Below are positions 62,975-64,000 of a DNA stretch of 64,000 nt, in pieces. The DNA is from JABCZS01 sp041660525 (lineage in GTDB: Bacteria > Pseudomonadota > Gammaproteobacteria > JABCZS01): positions 33,275 through 97,274 of the forward strand of contig JBAZWD010000010.1 in NCBI GenBank assembly GCA_041660525.1. The letters run 5' to 3'. The stretch's first letter is position 1. Each line of letters begins with the position of its first letter. The notes beneath the pieces are model-generated. The model searched no databases. It was not told where the DNA came from and saw only the letters and a program-made list of their open reading frames with translations. The translations under genes were made by a program, and so were the position numbers.

Positions 62975-63718
62975 TTAAGTTAATAATTCTCGTGACCGAG
63001 AGATTGCAGCATCTTCGGACATTCCATATTTTTTAAAGCGCAATGCCACGGAACGCAAAAGATTAGGCTCAGAAGGTTCAATCAAAAACTTATGAGTCGC
63101 GCCCATAGCCTGATTTCTTCCAGTGGGATATACTTCAAACGGATATTGGTGTTCAGCCCATAATAACATCACTGCACACTCTTCTAGCAGGTAATCTAAG
63201 CATAAATAAAATGCTCTTTCGTAGTCCCATTTTTTATCAGGATGATGGACCTTATAACGTGATAAAAAATCAATAATATTAGCTTTAATGGCATCACTGT
63301 AATTTTCATTTTGATTATAAAGTGAAGTTACTTGAGCATATGTATTTTTAAATCTTGGCTTATCAAACCAATCATCCCAGCGCACAATATTATGTGGTAT
63401 AGATAATTGTTGGTATGAAGTTTTATTTCTTGCTAACCACTCATCACCGGCATCCATAGCCAAGCTATAAGCAGCTGTATCATCAATATCTTTATCAATT
63501 TTCATGGTATGGCGTTGCACACTGTCATCAATCATTAAAGTACAAGATTTAAATGTACGATTAATAAGCTTAATAACGGCTAAAAACTTTTGACCTTCAT
63601 GTACAGCTTGGCCCACGCTAATTGGCATAATGCAGCTAGATGTGGCGAATGTTGCTCTATCGCTGAGTGGACAGTCTTTAAAAGACGCTTTAATTATTCT
63701 GTTGTCTTTGGTATCCAT
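62975..63718 (-). CDS. Cyclodipeptide synthase (XYP subfamily)
   Basis: A 247-aa protein matching tRNA-dependent cyclodipeptide synthases. The nucleophile Ser34 lies in IMPISVGQAVHEGQKFLAV. LMIDDSVQRHT fits the conserved (I/L)xDSxxR strand. Tyr176 and Glu180 in CLDYLLEECAVMLLWAE match AlbC Tyr178 and Glu182. Tyr197-Pro198 in FEVYPTG, with Gln37 three after the Ser, place it in the XYP rather than NYH subfamily. The enzyme would join two aminoacyl-tRNAs into a cyclic dipeptide. No tailoring oxidase or transporter is visible beside it. The Fic gene follows in the same direction. Confidence 0.87.
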   Translation of the reverse strand: MDTKDNRIIKASFKDCPLSDRATFATSSCIMPISVGQAVHEGQKFLAVIKLINRTFKSCTLMIDDSVQRHTMKIDKDIDDTAAYSLAMDAGDEWLARNKTSYQQLSIPHNIVRWDDWFDKPRFKNTYAQVTSLYNQNENYSDAIKANIIDFLSRYKVHHPDKKWDYERAFYLCLDYLLEECAVMLLWAEHQYPFEVYPTGRNQAMGATHKFLIEPSEPNLLRSVALRFKKYGMSEDAAISRSRELLT

Positions 63719-63879
63719 GATCTCACCATTGTACAGTATGTGTATGGTTTTTTATAGAGCCCATTAAGGAGTAATTAGGAGCTATACTGACTACATTCCC
63801 ACTTTAAAGCTACTAGAGTAAGTTATAATTAAAACAAAATTATGAATTTTTAACTAACGTTCAGGAAAAATTTAAAAAG
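63719..63879. promoter_or_regulatory. Divergent promoter region of the CDPS and PAS-sensor genes
   Basis: 160 bp between divergent starts, AT-rich, with TATAAT-like stretches near 63831 (TTATAATTAAAA). It probably holds both promoters. No operator recognised. Confidence 0.4.
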
Positions 63880-64000
63880 ATGCATAGTACAGACTCTAAA
63901 TCTCATACAGCTGCCCTAAGCGGTATTGTTGCTAATATGCCCGGTCATCTTTATTGGAAAGACAAAAATGGAGTATATCTAGGTTGCAATGATCGCCAAG
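63880..64000 (+). CDS. PAS-domain sensor, N-terminal fragment
   Basis: An open frame begins at ATG 63880 and runs off the window edge, giving 40 residues. GIVANMPGHLYWKDKNGVYLGCNDRQ is the characteristic start of PAS domains in Legionellales sensor kinases and regulators. The output domain lies beyond the window. The GGAAAAA stretch upstream is a weak ribosome-binding site. Confidence 0.75.
   Translation, partial: MHSTDSKSHTAALSGIVANMPGHLYWKDKNGVYLGCNDRQ

Overview
The window is AT-rich DNA from a gammaproteobacterium, most likely a member of the Legionellales. That placement is an inference from three things: an F-type conjugation cluster joined to a MobF relaxase/primase, PAS-containing regulators, and a cyclodipeptide synthase of the subfamily reported from Legionella and Rickettsiella. 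No ribosomal, tRNA-processing or central-metabolism gene is present, so the whole window looks accessory (plasmid, integrative element or large island).

Layout. (1) 1-14.7 kb is a copper/heavy-metal resistance region. It holds an RND efflux system (partial outer-membrane channel, adaptor, HME-RND pump), a small exported protein, a cupredoxin, a multicopper oxidase fused to a CopB-like outer-membrane barrel, a His-rich exported protein, a Cu+ P-type ATPase, a TPR protein, a truncated DUF3147 protein, a DUF4396 membrane protein and a Cys-rich four-helix copper-storage protein. (2) 14.9-21.6 kb is a mosaic: a Ser/His-rich exported protein, a CheY-like regulator behind a hairpin-rich leader, a GLUG-repeat surface protein, an AbiTii protein, a membrane protein plus trypsin-like protease pair, and a PD-(D/E)xK-like protein. 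(3) 21.6-40.0 kb, minus strand, is an F-type type IV secretion operon in canonical order from TraA to TraG. TraC is split into two overlapping genes, no TraN was found, and two large unknown genes sit at the promoter-proximal end. Upstream lie a terminator, a lambda Q-like antiterminator and a RepA-like ATPase. (4) 42.2-43.8 kb holds an excisionase, a tyrosine integrase and a tRNA-Ser 3' fragment that resembles attP. (5) 43.8-52.7 kb is a defence and regulation block: two toxin-antitoxin pairs, a Gabija pair (GajA/GajB), a DUF4238 protein, three HTH regulators, an ArdB/KlcA antirestriction protein and a DnaJ-like protein. (6) 52.8-61.9 kb is the DNA-processing module: KorA/TrfB-like regulator, probable oriT region, relaxosome accessory protein, TraD, a 1875-aa TraI with a C-terminal TOPRIM domain, and a Lys-rich protein. 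(7) 62-64 kb holds a Fic protein, a cyclodipeptide synthase and the start of a PAS sensor.

How it fits together. The tra operon, TraD/TraI and int/xis together make a self-transmissible element. Because the tRNA-derived att sequence lies between int and the cargo/mobilisation block rather than at an edge, the element may be captured in circular, plasmid or tandem form. The most interesting points are the Q-antiterminator/terminator arrangement ahead of the tra operon, the CopA-CopB fusion, the split TraC, the embedded attP-like site, the Gabija cargo and the cyclodipeptide synthase.
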